Part shown: positions 33,081-44,964 of the stretch, in pieces
Position numbering within the stretch: position 1 is the first letter of the stretch
Layout of the letters: every line of letters starts with the position of its first letter
DNA from: Zygnema cylindricum
Taxonomy: Eukaryota; Streptophyta; Zygnematophyceae; Zygnematales; Zygnemataceae
Length of the DNA stretch: 64,000 nucleotides
Direction: 5' to 3'
Assembly: GCA_037447655.1 (NCBI GenBank)
Contig: JBBHKE010001997.1
Span: 1 to 64,000 of the forward strand
Translations under genes and position numbers: made by a program
The notes under the pieces: generated by a model
Database searches by the model: none
Seen by the model: only the letters and a program-made list of their open reading frames with translations
Told to the model about the DNA's origin: nothing

Positions 33081-35520
33081 TCAGGATAGGAGCCCAGACA
33101 AGTTTTCTACACTTTCCTCTGCCCCTTCGTCCACTTTCCTTACATGCTCGTCTCTGATTAGCTGCACCAAAAGAAAAAAAGTAAAACATTCATGTTTCGG
33201 ATTAACATTGGCTAGTTAAAATCCTTCGACTCGAGGTGTTTACATCATCAATTCTTGATCGGATCGATCGGATCGGATCGTTTTTTTCCGGAGCAAATCA
33301 AACAAATCCGGCGCGGATCGATCCGATCAGGCAGGAATCAGGCGCTGGATCTCAGGGCTAGGATCAGACTGGTGCCGGCGGTTGTTTTCAATTGCGGATT
33401 GAGATCCGGCATTGCTTCGATGGATGTAAGAGAGGGAGAGGGAGAGGGAGAGGGAGGAAGAGAGAGGGAGAAGGAGATGGAGAGGGAGAGGCAGGGAAAA
33501 GGATAGGGCGAGTAGGAAGGAGGAAGAGGGAGAGGGAGAGGGAGTGGGATAGGAGAGGGATAGGGATAGGGAGAGGTAGAGGGATGGCGAGTGGGAAAGG
33601 GAGGGGTAGAGGGGCACAGCGGAATTCAGGAGCATACCTCCAATTGCCGCACAAGCCGTTCGCATTCTTCTTCCATCATTTGAAACACGGTCTTAGTAAA
33701 GTCGACAGGAGCTTCAATCTTTGCCTTCACCTTTGTGTCAAGACCAAACTGGATTTCATCGCCGTCATGGATGGGAATGCGTCTACCTGCAAGGTTTCAA
33801 GTATATAGAAAGACAGTCAAAATCCACATTTTAAAAGCAATTTTGCCAGTTTCTTTTCCATAAAAGCTGTTGGCTGGAGCCAAATGAAGCCAGTTCACAA
33901 ACTGAGATATAAGGGCAAATTCACATGTGGCAAATAAGTATCCGGCCAATCCATGATATAGCTTGGAGGAGAAACCAAACCTTCAGCTGCAGCTATTCCA
34001 TTGACGATTGTTCCATTTGAACTTCCAATGTCTGTGAGAGTCCAATATTCCCCACTCCACTCAAGAACAGCATGCTTCTCAGAAACCTGCACCTCAGAAA
34101 ACCGCATAGAAATGGTTATTCACAAAGAATAAGCTTCATTGTTATTCTTTTCAATGTTATTCAATAAGAGTAAACTGCATTGTTATTTACAAAGCATAAA
34201 CTGTAGTGGTATTCACAAAGAATTAGTTGCCCTGTTATTCACAAAAAGTGAACTGCATTGTTAATTTTGACCAAATTCTTCAAAAGCAACATTGCTACAG
34301 ACGTCTTGCTCTTGAAGCTCGTTTTTGTTCTTATACACATCAAGGGCGATAAATGTTTTATATCTTCCAGACAGGCTTGGGAGTTTAACCTGGTTATTTT
34401 TATAAACGGAATGGGTAAATTCCACTTTTTGACACTCTCCCTATTTGTAAGAATCTTGCACACATCTTGACAAACTTCGCACACTACAAAACCCTAGAAA
34501 TTACAATGGTTATCAGACTCAAAATGAGGGTTTTATCTAGAATGAATTAACCCTTCTGCCAGCTTCTCCTCCCTCTCCCTCTCCCTCTCGTCCCCCTCTT
34601 CCTCTCTCCCTACCTCCCTCTTCCTCCCTCTCCCTCTATTCTTCCCTCTTGCTCCCCTTCCTCCTCACCCCCTCGCATTCCGTCGCCCCACTCCTTTTGT
34701 CTCCCTCTCTTCATCCTCCCTTCCTCTCCCCATTTCCCTCCCTCTGCCTCTCTTCCTCTGTCTTCCCCTCTCCCTCATACGCTTTTAACATTTTCAAGCC
34801 CTCTTTTTTCTGGCTAAAAGCTCCCTCTCTCCACCGCAGTTAGCATCTCTGTCCCAATGACATATATTTAAGAAAAGGCTTCTGTCTTATTCCGAACCGC
34901 AGTCTCATTTGCCTGATAACCCGTTAAATTACATGATCCCCAACTAGGTAACAAGTACAGTTCTTTTCCCAGTATGCCTTCTGTTTTACTTATATTTTGT
35001 CCCTTCCAATACCCATACGGTACTCTCTGGTAGCCTAGTTACATTACCAGCGCAAGAAAACCAGAAGAAATGACAAATGCTAACAGAGAACTGATTCCAT
35101 GTCGCAAGCATGTAACAGTAAAACAGCTTGATATCAGAAAAGTAAAGCATATAACAACAAAAAGAAGCAAAAGACAACAACATAACTGCCAGAATGCTTC
35201 CTTACAATATGATACACATTAGTATCTGCAGATGCCTCACTAGCAAAATGCTGTTATGAACATGTCACAAAAACAAGAGATCGAACAAAAAAGAGCCTTA
35301 CAGTTGGATCCTTTATATGGAAGTTGCTGACTTTTGTCCTCCCAATAGTAACCCTCTTGGTCTTTCCTACGAACACAGTATCTTTGCAAGGACCTTCGAA
35401 AGTTTCGAAACACAAAGAGCTTCTTTCTTCTTTCTTAACCTCCGTGCAGTCTTCATTTTCTTTGTCCCTTCCCGCACGTGTGGGAGGAGCCTTGGCTGCA
35501 TTCCGCTTTCTTGCAACCAT
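33081..35520 (-). CDS. FHA-domain protein, 184 aa, four exons
   Basis: Exons on the minus strand are 35520-35302, 34086-33981, 33786-33638 and 33161-33081. All introns are GT..AG and the phases join cleanly (555 nt with the TGA stop). The start is the first ATG of the frame. Residues 1-30 are basic and charged (RKR cluster, possible nuclear signal). The FHA domain covers about residues 48-125: VTIGR with GR at 60-61, SEKH at 75-78, SSNGT at 95-99, IVNG and DGDEIQFG at the end. These are the phosphothreonine-binding landmarks, so it should bind phosphothreonine peptides. The tail (about 130-184) is helical and acidic, perhaps a coiled coil. Small stand-alone FHA proteins of this kind exist in plants; the partner and pathway are unknown. 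Introns 1 and 3 hold long CT/GA tracts. Confidence 0.85.
33424..33625 (+). repeat. GAGGGA-type repeat in FHA gene intron 3
   Basis: An irregular gagggagaggga tract runs for about 200 bp on the plus strand. On the transcribed strand it is a long CT-rich stretch within the intron. Overlapping Ser/Leu- or Arg/Glu-rich ORFs here are artefacts of the repeat. Confidence 0.9.
34560..34790 (+). repeat. CT-rich tract in FHA gene intron 1
   Basis: A stretch of ctccctctccctct-like units with insertions. On the transcribed (minus) strand it is purine-rich, opposite in sense to the tract in intron 3. Confidence 0.85.
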
Positions 35521-35850
35521 AACGTTTGCAGATAATTAAACAGAAGTGGTTTGAAGTTCAGCTGTCAATTCACATTAAACACAGTATTTTTTAGGGTTTG
35601 GTAACTTAGGAGATGATTTAAAAACAGGAAAAATGGTACTTGTGATTAAAAAATGATTAGTTAATGATATTCAGTTTGGTAGAGTTTATTTTGACTCTTT
35701 GGCTGCAGTGAAGCTGAAAACAGAACCTTCTGCAATCTTCAATCTTCAATCAAGTATGACGGAAGGAAAGATTCCTAACGGTTACATTTCTGCCTTGGCA
35801 GGAAAATTCGAAATTTCCTTTCAATTCGAAATCTGGAAAACGGGCAACGG

Positions 35851-36072
35851 TACACCTTGTATCGCTATTAGTGTTAATGATTTTTTCGCCACTTAAAACA
35901 TTTTTTCTTAGTACACACTTGTTCGATTTTCAATTTAAGACCGCCATTCGTAAGCTGAGAATGTAACCTTTCAATCGCAACCGTCAGATTCAAAATCCGA
36001 TGAGTGTGTACGGAGAAAAAATGTTTTAAGTGGCTAAAAAAAACATTAACACTAATAGCGATTCACGGTGTA
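35851..36072. mobile_element. 222-bp MITE, family A
   Basis: The ends are inverted: tacaccttgtatcgctatta and taatagcgattcacggtgta. Inner inverted blocks are cgccacttaaaacat and tttctt(ag)tacacactt. Copies of the same 222-bp length occur at 48346-48567 and 50949-51170. There is no coding capacity. Confidence 0.85.
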
Positions 36073-36075
36073 CTG

Positions 36076-36580
36076 TGCACCGTGAATCGCTATTAGCGTT
36101 AATAACGCTTATTCGGTGCCCCAAAATTTTGTTATAATGTAAATTCTTACATAGAGTTAATTCTAAAATGTTTTGAACGTTATTTGAGGTACTTTCATAT
36201 AGGGTTAATAACTCTAATATAGTGCCGTTTTAGATAGTGTTGCGTACGGACCGCTCATTTTCGTACCATTTTGTACTTTAATAGGTGAAAAATTACAAAA
36301 TAAAGTTTAATACAGTCGCGCGCGCATGTGAAAGTGCACTCGAAAAACGTGTGAGTAAAAAAATGTGACGTTACACGATTCACGGTGTAGCGTTAACATT
36401 TAACTGCGTGAAAATTGCCGGCACGTGCTGATGTCAGAATCACGCGACGGCGTAATATTTCGAGCATTTTGTACATACACTTATTTTAGTGTAGAGATCT
36501 TAGTCGCCGACAATTATTACAGGGAAAATCCCAAATTAGAGTTATATGTACGACACGATTCGATGAATTGGACAACCGAT
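36076..36580. mobile_element. TIR element related to 28302-28706
   Basis: It starts tgcaccgtgaatcgctatta, directly next to the family A MITE, and shares blocks with 28302-28706 in order. A further end-like sequence (gattcacggtgta) at 36377-36389 suggests either an inner end or a nested copy. The right border is approximate. Confidence 0.5.
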
Positions 36581-36860
36581 GTAACAATGTGTATCCTTTC
36601 TGGATGTGCCAATTCGCATTCAGTTTTTATCGTGCCGATACTAGTCGCTACCCAATGTGCCGATGCACACTTGCACAGGCTGTTTCGCAGACGACTCCGT
36701 TTCGGTTTCCAAAGTTGAGGCCGGGGGCGCGAAGCGAATCTGCCTGCTTGATTCAGAAATATCGATGCTTCATGGAAATGAGGTAAACTGAACTAAAGGA
36801 TGATTGGATGAATGTTTCCCAGCTCCTCCATTCTTGACCGACTCTCGATCAAAGGTAGCC

Positions 36861-39800
36861 ATGGCCATGGCGTCCATGGCGGCCGTGAGATACGCCGTGG
36901 CTTCGATCCTGCTTGCATCAACAGTGGTGAGAGATATTTGGTTTTTCGTCCTTTTTTTTTCTCTTCAATCTATGTGATTGACGGATTTCCTGTATCAAGT
37001 CAATACTTTTTGTTTTTCTACAAGCTCGTCAAGGCATGCAGATATAATCGTGTAAATCCTTCAAAATTTTATTGTTTCGAATAATTTTTGTTTTTTTTGT
37101 TAAAGTTTTCCTTGGATTCAAAGCTGAGGTGTAGAAAAGAGTTTGGATAAACGAGCACATAATTGAAAAGCCAAAGAAAGGACTGATTACTTGAAGACTG
37201 GTAAAAAAAGAAAATGTTGTACCAATCCATTATCTACCACACTAAAACATGTGTCGAACAAGAAAACGTAGTGCATTATTTTTTTCAGGACCAATATTAT
37301 TGTAGTAATCACGATGAATATGAAAGTTTCTTATTTATAACTTTATGTTTGCTCATGGTTCTTTGTTTCTACTCTCATTCCTGTACCTATTCCTTTGTGT
37401 TCAAATCTTGAAACTAATCAACAACAAAACAAGGTTTACATTTTAGAACTAGGAACAACGCTAAGCTATGCTCAATTTTCATTATGGAAAGCGTTACCAA
37501 CATGATTTTTTTTTTTCCATGGCTTTACTTCAAAAATAGAGCATAGATGATGTATATAGGATCACAGAACATAGGGGAAGGTTTGATGGTAACAGGATTC
37601 AATGTTTGCGCTTTGAAGCAGATTCATTAAATACTTTCTGTCTCCATTAGTGTAAAGGAATTAGTAGTATTAAATCGAAATCAGTCTCAAAAATACCAAT
37701 TTTGGGCAGAGTTACGTGGCCAATTTTAGGCCGCTCACTTAAATAGTGTTGTTAACACTATTATATGATTTTCGGCCAAAACAAGTCGCAACCAATTTAA
37801 TGTTATTAACACAATTGCAATGGTCAGTCTACAATACCACCAAGAGTCATCTAGTGAATTGTCTTATCTGATTGTGGTTGTATTATCTGATTATGTCATC
37901 ACAGTAATATCCTAGATCAGCTGCTTGTCCATCACAACTAGTGTTGGCATAACAATTTGACGTAGTGAGAATTTCAACTTCTTGCTGATCTCAAATTATG
38001 AATACTGTGACGGGAACCAATAATTTTAGTTATCCAAAATCCATATGGTATGTTGTTAACCTATGGCTGTCTTTTGCTGCTTGAAATGTTGCTGGTCGAG
38101 GATGTAACAAGCTGATGGTTGTCTAATTAGTGCTTGGCTTATATTGGGTTAAGCATTGTATAAATAAATCACCCGTCAGCAGTTCAGTTAGGAAAACAAA
38201 TGTTAGCTCTGGGCCATTGAGATAAGAAGTTCCTCTCTGTATTACAGACGAAGCCAAATCGATTGTATGTGCTTCATTCGCTTGTTACATGTGAAGTCTA
38301 ATGGTACCTTTGGAAGCTTAGCCTTAAATTTCTTCCATGTTGCAATCATGTCGCAGTTCTTTGCTGGCATTAAAGGTGGTCTATCCCAAAAGAAAGAAGA
38401 GGGGAGAGCTTCTGTTCTTGATCTGTTTAACCTCAAAGAAGCAAGTAACTTCTGGGATAGCGATCTTCTTTTAAAGAGTAAGCTGATTACTCACCACAAG
38501 TTATTAGGAAAAATGACTTCAACATTCGTATGAGGTCACACGTTTTTGTGCTTAATGGCCTTGACCTTGCCCTCAAGACGTTTGTTCCACAAAGGGTGTG
38601 AAGAAGAATAAATTATGTATAAGAATAATTTATTATAAGGGATTAGCAGTCTAGCTGGTGAAATCCATTTTGAACGTGTGGTTTCTTTGGTTTGTTTGGC
38701 TGAAAATGTTTTATTGTGTGATGTGGATAACTTGATAGTGTGATCAAGGCTTTATGCCTTGGAGTTGAATGATTGCAGATTTTTATTTTTTTAATAGGTC
38801 TTTGTGTTCGTCTGCTTTTTCAATGACAAAAATCAGTAAAATAGTTATAATAGTAAACTCTAAATGGGATTACATGTGCAGCGGTTGATGATTGGCAAAT
38901 GCCGACGAAGACATATAATGGAAATACGGAATTGGACTACTACTTGTCTCAAGGTGAGACCCATTTTGATTTTGTTTTTCCATGAAGGACATGGGTGAGG
39001 CATTGTCGTATGGTTATTAATTAGTATTACATAAAGAAAGAATTTGGGAATGTTGGACATTTGCCTTTTTACTGCACATACACTTTACCTGTTCTTAATC
39101 AAATATTTCACATTAAACTAGATAAAAGATTGCATTTAAGGCATGGAGGTAGGCAGATGTCATGGAATCAATATTTATCTGAATACTTCAATTCAGGTTT
39201 GGGTGCATTTTTGAGTATAAAGTTTAAGTGTGATGAATTTGTTCCGTTAAGGGACTAAAATTTCTGTTCATGTTAGTGACAAGGATGACCTTTTACTTTC
39301 AACCTTTTTTTTCTCATTTCAACCAAGATGTTTATTGTTGATGCTCCAATAGTTTTGTCTTTTCATAGGAATATTTCAAATTTTCTTACATCTTCTCGCC
39401 GTGCTCTTATCTACAGCGATGTTATGTCTCCACAGTTCCATTATGTTCCTCTGACAAGCATTGTAATTCTTAGTTTCTTACAAACTTTAATTTTGTACAA
39501 ACTTTAATTTCTTTTTTGCCTGTACTATTTGTTTTGGGAACAGGAAATCTTGCTTCATATTTGAATATGAATCTAATTGACGCCCTCTATCTCCCTATCC
39601 CAATCAACTTTATTTTTATCGGTTTCAGTGGTACCGGGAATCATGGTATGTGGCTCATATTAAAACCAAGGAGTGAGAGACAGAGAGAGAGAGTAGGGCG
39701 GATAAGTAAATTAGATGAGAAACAAAAGAATTTGGGAAGGCAGAGTGGCAGTCCCCCTCTCCCTCCTCCCCTCTCCCTCTCTCCCTCGGAGAATAGAATT

Positions 39801-41460
39801 CTGGATTGTTTTTTGTTTACAGAGAAGTGGGGTTGGAGGAGAGGAAGTGAAAGGGAGGAAAGTTGGAAAGATGAAGAGGTGAGGGAGAGGGGGAGGTTCC
39901 TGGTTTTTTTGGGCTGGAATTTTAAGAATTTACTTGTGCCTTTTTTGCCTTTTTGCCTTTTTTTTGTTTGTTTTTTTTTTCCAACACAGGAATTCGACTC
40001 GGTCAGGAGGATCTCAAGCATTGGTTTGAACATATCGACCATATTTTGGAACACACTCGAGTTCCAAAAAATTGGGACATGAAAAAAGGATCAAATACCG
40101 ACCAATCTGAGCTCCCTCTCATCAGTCCTGTTTATTATAAGTGAGATTATATTGAATGTCTTTACCCTTTTTTTTTTTCCCCCTTTTCGTTTTCCTTTTC
40201 TTTTTTCCTTTCCTTTTTCCTTTTTTTTTTTCCTGTGCTGTAGTCATGTCCTCCTAACTCACCCCTCAAAAAATTCACACCAATTATGGTTTCTCTTTCT
40301 TTTTCTTTTTTCGTTTTGACCTGTACACATATGAAGGTAGATCAAAGGAATTACTGAAACAATGTGTGTGATATCCACACTAATCTATATTAAAACTCCT
40401 TTCCAATCTGGGCAATAGCCAAATCTGAACCTATGTTGAATCATGGTCCTTTTTGATTCAGGATTCATGTTAAATTTGAACTACTAAAAGAAATTTAAAA
40501 TAAATCTAAATGGAATCCAGATTAATTATGATGGATGGGCCATGGTTTTGGATCGCTTTTTGGGGCAAAGAAAAGACGGGTTAATGAGAATATACGGAGT
40601 AGTCTTTTGAAAGACAGCTCACTCAATATGGAAATTGCAAGAAAGAGTGTAAATTTTGTTGATATCTGCAAACAAGAGTTAATATTTTGCTGAAAGCTAT
40701 ACCGTGAGTCCCTAGTAGCGTTAATAACACTTAAAGTCCGTCCCGGTTTACTTTGCTATCTGAACACAAAATAGCAATATTAACGCTGATTCCTTATTTG
40801 GTTCCTAATTAACGCAAAATTAATTGGTTTACAATTGTCCATGCCATTCGGACCGGAAATAAAATTATTTACACTAAAACAGTCCGCATACTGATTATTT
40901 CTTAATGCTAATAACGATTCACGGTGAGTAAAATTTGTCAAATTACATAATTTATAGGTTTTCCATCTACGTTAGATATCGGCTTCTTCTGTAATTTAAT
41001 CAGCAGGTTTTATTTAAATTTTGTGTGAAACTTCTATTTGAAGTAGTTTCCTCATTTTAAGTTCTCGATTAAGTAATGCTTTGTACTTAACAGACATACT
41101 TGGGTTTGCATTAAACATTTCATTAAATAACCCAAAGTACAGCAATAATGATTTCCACACTAAAAATGATGAGCATTATATTGAAATTTAACAATTTTTC
41201 AGACTTTCAGAGATTAGGACGCCAGATTGTCAGAAAAAAAAAACACATTTTCACACATTTTCATTTCACAAGTGAAAGAAAGCATAACTTGTCCGAAGGT
41301 TTTTTTTGCTGCATATGAAGTCATTTTTTTTTTTTGGTTTTTGAGAACGGGTTTTGTTCAGTTATACTGTCCATGCTTTGGAAATGGGACAAGAAGTTGC
41401 CGAAGTTTTCGAAAAAGCGATTCGAGTTCTTGCTCGAAAAGAGAACCCGGACGATACAAA
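36861..41460 (+). CDS. SPOT1/At5g58100-like secreted or membrane protein, N-terminal exons
   Basis: Six exons join in phase: 36861-36926, 38357-38477, 38882-38953, 39544-39645, 39990-40140, 41362-41460. Together they give about 203 residues. Exon 1 encodes a signal-peptide-like start (residues 1-22, AVASILLASTV). Exon 2 has SVLDLFNLKEASNFW. Exons 4-5 have LPIPINFIFIGFSGTGNH and HWFEHIDHILEHTRVP. Exon 6 has YTVHALEMGQEVAEVFEKA. These match, from family knowledge, the start of the large plant membrane proteins typified by Arabidopsis At5g58100 (SPOT1, linked to pollen wall formation), which are about 900 residues or longer. Exon 2's acceptor is chosen by phase and is the least certain. The donor at 41461 (gtatgtg) is intact, but no following exon was recognised. 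The gene is either truncated or continues past a very long intron. Confidence 0.65.
40700..40927. mobile_element. 228-bp MITE, family B
   Basis: The ends are taccgtgagtccctagtagc and taataacgattcacggtga. The interior (attaacgc.., cggaccggaaataaaa, tgattatttcttaatgc) matches the outer parts of 44266-44964. It lies in the last intron of the SPOT1-like gene. Confidence 0.75.
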
Positions 41461-42640
41461 GTATGTGATGATAAATCTACACCTTTATTTTATGCATTGT
41501 TGGCAATTAGCTCAAACCTCATCTATATACCTCTCTCTTAAATGTATTTTGAGATGCCCTTTTTTTTTTTCAATGTTGGGTTTGGACCCTTTTTTTAGGT
41601 TTTTTTTTCTTTAGTTTAACCCTTTCTCTTCGGTTATCTATGCTTTTCATTTTCGATTTCCTTTTTTTGTTGCTTTTTGTTTTGCTTTTGGTTTTGGAGT
41701 TACTGTTTCTTTTTCATTTTCTCTTTGGTTTTTCCTTTTCTTGTTTTATTTGTCTTTAATATTGCCTCTGTTGCGAAATGGAAACTTGAATGATTAAAAA
41801 TTATACAGCGAAAGTTCTTTGTTTTTGTTTATTTATGTTTATTTCATGTTTTATTTCCTTTCGAAAAAATTAAAGTTTTTGAGAAAAATGGTAAAAATCA
41901 CAATACACTATGTTTCTGGAAATTAAGTACATAAAAAAAAGAAACTTGTTTTTGATTTGTTTGTCTTCAGAATAATAGTGTTTTGAGAAAAAATGGCAAA
42001 ACCTTACAATTCAACAACATTTCCCAAAAAACAAATGAAACTCATCGTCTGATTTTTCATTTTTTTGGAGTAATTAGGGTTTTGAAAAAACGGCAAAAAG
42101 ACTCAGAACCTATCTATCCTTTTCAGAAATAAAGCTTTCAAAAACATAAAAGTTCCAAAAAAACAAAAAAAAATCATTACTTGCAATATGCGTTTCCAGA
42201 AAAAAATGGCAAAAACTTACAAATTAAGTACGTTTCCAGAACTGTCACATGTAACTCCAAACCAATTGTCACAATCATTTGTCACATTCCAAGAACTAAA
42301 AGCCGTAAGATTAGCTGGCCCCAATCTTAAAAGAACGTCCTTCAAAATGCCTGCAAAAAAAAAAAAAAAAAAAAAAACAAAAAAAAAACAAAAAAAAAAC
42401 CCAAAAGAAACAAATTAAAAAAAAAAAATACAATTTTCACAAATACAAAAAAATTGAATTTGTTTTGTTCACATAAAAAAGGGAAGGGAAACATTCACTC
42501 ATTTCCACAGATGAAAAATAAAAATGTTTGATTTTATCCAACATTGTGGGTAGCTGATTTCTGCTTTGTGGAAGTTTCAATATAAACGTGAAACCCTATT
42601 CCAAAAAAAGAATGGAACACTGTATGATTATCGAAATTAA
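41461..42640. other. T/A-rich region with degenerate repeats; no gene
   Basis: It starts as the intron after exon 6 of the SPOT1-like gene. Roughly 100-bp degenerate units recur at 41880-42240 (gagaaaaaatggcaaaa..ttacaa). An A-rich run lies at 42355-42430. No exon was recognised. Confidence 0.6.
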
Positions 42641-42647
42641 GAATTCT

Positions 42648-42840
42648 CCTTATGTTTGATACCTTCTTAACTTTACTTCAAAACATTCTTCTTATGTTTA
42701 TAGCAATTCCCCTCATTTTCTTTGCCCTTTTCCAAATGTTCTTCTTATGTTTGGCGCAATACCCTCTTTTGCTTCACTTTTTTCCAAATATTCTTCGTAT
42801 GTTTATAACAATACATTCTTTTGCTTTACTTTACTTCTTT
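42648..42840 (+). repeat. Degenerate minisatellite, about 43-54-bp units
   Basis: Units beginning cttatgttt (42648, 42691, 42745, then cgtatgttt at 42797) share the ending ccaaatnttctt. The overlapping Phe/Leu-rich ORFs come from the repeat. Confidence 0.7.
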
Positions 42841-42877
42841 TTTATTCTATGGACGCGATAGAGAAGCTATTGAATGG

Positions 42878-43053
42878 TACACTGGCCATCACTATCAGTG
42901 TTAAACATTCTTTTAAGTCAAAAGTACTTTTTCTCACTCAATCACAATCAAAAGTTACCGATACCTTCCGATCGCTTGCCTCAAAAAGAAATCCGAGGTT
43001 GAAACGTGAAGTTTAACAAAAAATGTTTAACACTAATAGTGATGGGCTGTGTA
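42878..43053. mobile_element. 176-bp MITE, family C
   Basis: The ends are tacactggccatcactatca and ctaatagtgatgggctgtgta (inverted). The next copies of this end type begin at 43090. Confidence 0.75.
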
Positions 43054-43089
43054 CTGGTTTTATAAAAGGTTACCGAGTGAATCGATCGC

Positions 43090-43594
43090 TCCACTGCCCA
43101 TCGTTACTAGATTGAATCACGCTAATTCAAGTAACTGTTTTTTTAACTCAACTTCATAAATTAGTGTTAATAAACTATTTGATTAAGTGGCTCATAATGA
43201 TTCTCATGGCAAAATAGAACTTAGTGTGGTCCAGTCTAATAAAGTGCTGACGCCAAAAATTCACCAACTCTAATAGTGATGTGAGGTGTACCTCAGTGAA
43301 ATGGACTCGACTACACCGTGTATCGCTATTAGTGTTAATATTTTTTTCGCCACTTAAATCATCTGTTCTCCGTACACACTTGTCCAGTTTTCAAATGGAG
43401 ACCGCCAATCGTAAGGTGAGAACCTTATCTTTCAATCGCAACCGTCAGATCCAACTATAAACTATGTTTTACAGCGTCGCGCATTACAGGGCCACTTAAC
43501 TAATTAGTGTCATTGACAAATATTTATGATTTTGGGTAAAGAAAAACTGATACTCGAATTAGAGATATAAACTCTAATAGTGATGGGCAGTGTA
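43090..43594. mobile_element. MITE cluster (families A and C)
   Basis: Ends found are cactgcccatcgttactag near 43091, ctaatagtgatgtgaggtgta ending 43290, tacaccgtgtatcgctatta at 43312, and ctaatagtgatgggcagtgta ending 43594. They could be two neighbouring elements (43090-43290 and 43312-43594) or a nest. The part 43312-43460 matches the left half of the 222-bp family A. Confidence 0.6.
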
Positions 43595-44265
43595 CCTTCA
43601 GAAAAACTGCTTCTTCTGCAGCTCTTCCATATCTTTTATTTAACCACTTAGCGGTAAAATTATCGAGGAATTTAAACACTGCATAGATGTGAAATACCAA
43701 CGTAGATATTGGGATGTTTGACAAAATAATATACTACTCGATGCTACGCCCCTTGGTTTTCTCCTCATAAAATGCGGTGTTTGTATTCTCACCAAATCGG
43801 GTCGAGTGTGGCAAGCGTAATAAGTATGTACAATTGCACACTTTTTCTTGAATGAACCGGCCTGTAATGAGGCGCTTTATGAAGCCAAAGCCTCCATTTT
43901 TGTGAAGCCAAAATGCGCGAGAAGTGTAAAAGTCAATTGAGTGTGATTCTACTCATACTTTGTCCCTCGATCGGCAACCTCGTCAAAAAACCCTAAGAAA
44001 CCCTCTTCACGGCACGTCTTGCTCGCTTTTCGCCAAATCGAGAATGCTATATTATCTAATGCCACATGGATGCTGCGCTATGCGGTGTAAAAAAGTGATA
44101 AGATGGCAAACCCTAAAAAGACTGGTGCCAAAAAAAGAACAAGATAAGCCACTCAATAGAGTAGGTACGAAAAGGAGAAGGTCTGGTGTATGACTAAAAT
44201 GTCCCACGAAAGCGTTTTTGACATATGACAGAGTGCACGGAGCAACACGCGCAATCGAAGTATAA

Positions 44266-44964
44266 TACACCGTGAATCGCTATTAGTGTTAATAGCTCTA
44301 ATAACACTAACATTAATTCCGTCCCGATTTTTCCGCCCTCCGAACAGAAAATAGCATAATTTCATACTATATGTTTTTTTTCTTAACGCAAGTTCTTTTG
44401 GAGGTTCCCGATTTCAGCGTCATTTGTAGTGTTGTGTATCGGTAGCCATTTGCCGACAACTGATATGTACCTTTTTTTAACCTACGATAATCGATATATT
44501 GGTTCGATATATCGGTAAAGGAATTATCGCATGAAAATCTCCGATATATCGCGATGAATTACCAATAAATATCGGGCCAATAACTATCGACAATAACTCC
44601 ATACGTGGTACGGAATGGAACGTCAATTTTTTTCCCAAAGCCACCCCCCAACCCCCCCCCCCCCCCCCAACGTCGCGATAACTCTGTACTCATTTCGTAC
44701 TTTTTTTCAGTACAAAAATTCCGTACTCTGGTACGGGCCAACCCCCCCAACCAATGATTATCGGCGATAATTTTTGTTGGTCCAGGAGCGATATATCAGG
44801 ACCCCTCACCGTTCGATAACCGATAATATTGGTTATCGAATTTATCACAATAAAAAATTACCCGATACACAACACTATTCATTTGGACGGGAAAATAAAA
44901 TAGTTAACACTAAACTAGTCGAAATACTTATTATTTCTTAATGCTAATCGTGATTCATGGTGTA
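44266..44964. mobile_element. Family B MITE carrying a hAT-like insertion
   Basis: The left end is tacaccgtgaatcgctatta and the right end is aatcgtgattcatggtgta. The outer parts, 44266-44418 and 44886-44964, match 40700-40927. The middle, 44427-44877, is a later insertion. The sequence gcaacacgc occurs near both outer borders (44242-44250 and 44965-44973). Confidence 0.75.
44427..44877. mobile_element. hAT-like MITE (451 bp) with 8-bp target duplication
   Basis: The ends are TAGTGTTGTGTATCGGTA and TACCCGATACACAACACTA in inverted orientation, an almost perfect pair. The flanks GTCATTTG (44419-44426) and TTCATTTG (44878-44885) match 7 of 8. The interior has cgatatatcg units and a C homopolymer near 44650. 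Confidence 0.75.

Larger units (their letters stand above)
35521..36860. promoter_or_regulatory. Shared upstream region of two divergent genes
   Basis: The FHA gene (minus) and the SPOT1-like gene (plus) start 1.34 kb apart, so both promoters must lie here. The middle is taken by two inverted-repeat elements (35851-36072 and 36076 to about 36580). No TATA box could be assigned with confidence. A run of ATG-rich sequence (ccatggccatgg) surrounds the start at 36861. Confidence 0.45.

Noticed and set aside
33327-33808. Overlapping Arg/Glu-, Ser/Leu- and Pro-rich ORFs on both strands
   Set aside because: Produced by the GAGGGA repeat in an intron. The real exon 3 of the FHA gene overlaps only at 33638-33786.
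38248-38356. Upstream acceptor that would extend exon 2
   Set aside because: The phase after exon 1 would lead to a stop. The acceptor at 38356 keeps the frame.
39372-39480. Possible extra exon of the SPOT1-like gene (frame NISNFLTSS..)
   Set aside because: Its phase does not fit between 38953 and 39544, which join directly in phase and give the family-like sequence GNLASYLN.
42188-42861. Lys-rich and Phe-rich ORFs downstream of the SPOT1-like exons
   Set aside because: They come from an A-run and from a minisatellite. They do not match the next segment expected for the family.
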